Assembly (NCBI GenBank): GCA_049650345.1
Contig: JBARZY010000176.1
Location: 1-64,000, forward strand
Direction: 5' to 3'
Origin: Glaciecola sp049650345
GTDB lineage: Bacteria > Pseudomonadota > Gammaproteobacteria > Enterobacterales > Alteromonadaceae
Length of the DNA: 64,000 nt
Shown one piece after another: positions 62,991 through 64,000 of this stretch (within the stretch, counting starts at the first letter, position 1; each line of letters begins with the position of its first letter). Made by a program: the position numbers and the translations under genes. The notes beneath the pieces were generated by a model that saw only the letters and a list, made by a program, of their open reading frames with translations, did no database searches and had not been told where the DNA came from.

Positions 62991-63745
62991 TTCCTTGTTT
63001 AGATGTTCGCGACGGTGTGGTAGTAAAAGGCGTTAAATTTAGAAACCATGAGATTATTGGCGACATTGTGCCATTAGCACAAAAATACGCTGAAATTGGC
63101 GCTGATGAGTTGGTATTTTATGATATCACGGCATCAAGCGACCAACGTGTGGTAGATAAAAGCTGGGTTACCAGAATAGCGCAAGTAATTGATATTCCGT
63201 TTTGTGTGGCAGGCGGTATTAAATCGGTTGAAGATGCTGGCCGCATATTGGCAATGGGCGCTGATAAAATCTCGGTCAACAGCCCAGCACTTAGCAATCC
63301 GCAATTGATCACCGACCTTTATAATACCTACGGTCAACAATGCGTCGTTATTGGTATTGATAGCTTTTTTAATGACGAAACGGGTCAATATGAAGTCTAT
63401 CAATTTACCGGCGATGAAAGCCGTACACAAAAAACCCAATGGCAAACGCTTGATTGGATAGCAGAGGTACAACAGCGCGGTGCAGGCGAGATTGTACTAA
63501 ATTGTATGAATCAAGATGGCGTACGTAGCGGTTACGACATTGACCAATTAGCTAAGGTACGTGAGGTGTGCAAAGTACCATTAATTGCTTCAGGTGGCGC
63601 TGGTAGTATTGAGCATTTTGTTGATGTGTTTCAACAAGCTGATGTTGATGGTGCCTTGGCAGCATCGGTATTTCACAAGAATATTATTGCGATGGACGAT
63701 CTTAAAAGTAGCCTGCGCAAGCAAAATATAGCAATTAGACAATAA
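62972..63745 (+). CDS. hisF: Imidazole glycerol phosphate synthase cyclase subunit
   Basis: Uses ammonia from HisH to form imidazole glycerol phosphate and AICAR. 257 residues (E. coli 258), (beta/alpha)8 barrel related to HisA. IPCLDVRDGVVVKGVKF with catalytic Asp11, FCVAGGIKSVEDAGRIL, the second Asp in NQDGVRSGYD, and IASGGAGSIEHF. GAAGGAGGC upstream of the ATG lies inside the hisA end. Confidence 0.98.
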   Translation: MLARRIIPCLDVRDGVVVKGVKFRNHEIIGDIVPLAQKYAEIGADELVFYDITASSDQRVVDKSWVTRIAQVIDIPFCVAGGIKSVEDAGRILAMGADKISVNSPALSNPQLITDLYNTYGQQCVVIGIDSFFNDETGQYEVYQFTGDESRTQKTQWQTLDWIAEVQQRGAGEIVLNCMNQDGVRSGYDIDQLAKVREVCKVPLIASGGAGSIEHFVDVFQQADVDGALAASVFHKNIIAMDDLKSSLRKQNIAIRQ

Positions 63746-63788
63746 GTGTTAAGCAAAACGTAACCCTTATTAATTAGAAAGGATTAAC

Positions 63789-64000
63789 ATGAAAGTTAAC
63801 AAAGACAATATTAGCTCACTGGCGTGGTCAAAAATGGACGGTTTGTTGCCATGCATTGTGCAAGATGCGGTGTCAGGACAAGTGCTGATGCAAGGCTTCA
63901 TGAATGAAGACGCAATACACACAACCTTAAGCAAGCAGTTAGTGACCTTTTACAGCCGCAGCAAACAGCGCTTATGGACAAAGGGCGAAACGTCTAACAA
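63789..64000 (+). CDS. hisI: Phosphoribosyl-AMP cyclohydrolase (/ phosphoribosyl-ATP pyrophosphatase), 3' end outside window
   Basis: Opens the purine ring of phosphoribosyl-AMP; in enteric-type operons it is fused to the PR-ATP pyrophosphatase (HisIE), which cannot be checked because the window ends at residue 70. The visible start, MKVNKDNISSLAWSKMDGLLP, then VQDAVSGQVLMQGFMNEDA and FYSRSKQRLWTKGETSN, is the HisI signature. AGAAAGGA lies nine bases before the ATG. Follows hisF by 43 bases. Confidence 0.95.
   Translation, partial: MKVNKDNISSLAWSKMDGLLPCIVQDAVSGQVLMQGFMNEDAIHTTLSKQLVTFYSRSKQRLWTKGETSN

Noticed and set aside
1..64000. tRNA or rRNA genes, CRISPR arrays, prophage or plasmid genes
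   Set aside because: Reading all intergenic stretches on both strands gave no tRNA T-loop pattern, no regularly spaced repeats of CRISPR type, and no phage or replication genes.

Overview
The window reads as the chromosome of a marine gammaproteobacterium of the order Alteromonadales, probably near Glaciecola, Paraglaciecola or Alteromonas. This is inferred from gene content and from protein features: an E. coli-like aroF-tyrA pair, the ypjD/corC-like/ffh neighbourhood, a fadIJ operon, a Bat operon, PEP-CTERM-like tails and a REP-associated transposase. No sequence search was possible. Coding density is high. I see no tRNA, rRNA, CRISPR array, prophage or plasmid function.

Layout. 1-2189: C-terminally cut chemotaxis receptor (reverse). 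2278-4573: aroF-tyrA (reverse). 4925-6463: AbgT-family transporter. 6568-9170: molybdate importer modABC (reverse). 9339-11303: rpsP-rimM-trmD-rplS (reverse), with a clear promoter upstream and a terminator at the end. 11476-17057: a signalling block placed between rpsP and ffh. It holds a TonB-like membrane protein, a histidine kinase with an ethylene-receptor-like sensor, an Rcp1-like response regulator and a REC-GGDEF-EAL protein. 17103-20875: ffh, and divergently ypjD and a CorC-like gene. 20879-24830: sixA, an M16 peptidase and two small proteins. 25104-28522: fadI-fadJ. 28865-36081: a six-gene MoxR/Bat operon. 36247-37465: ECF sigma factor and DUF3379 partner. 37696-40450: putP and an EAL-HDOD protein. 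40610-41584: RAYT transposase. 42031-47506: sulfate assimilation operon cysD-cysC-cysQ-cysN plus SLC13 permease. 47518-50600: dut, RbgA/YlqF-type GTPase, glycosyltransferase and NTF2-like protein. 50751-56826: accessory region with an AraC/DJ-1 regulator, secreted ATP-dependent DNA ligase, pseudopilin, PepSY protein, two secreted proteins with PEP-CTERM-like tails and two small membrane or unknown proteins. 57010-64000: his operon hisL-hisG-D-C-B-H-A-F-I(E), cut by the window end.

The genes form several coherent units. Histidine synthesis is complete up to hisI and is preceded by a leader peptide with four consecutive His codons and mutually exclusive RNA hairpins. The sulfate block would take up sulfate, activate it to APS and PAPS, and recycle PAP. 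The signalling block looks like a sensor-kinase, receiver and c-di-GMP output chain. The kinase sensor keeps all seven residues known to be needed for ethylene binding in plant ETR1, at identical spacing. The downstream EAL domain has lost the glutamate proposed as its catalytic base, so the output protein is predicted to make rather than degrade c-di-GMP.
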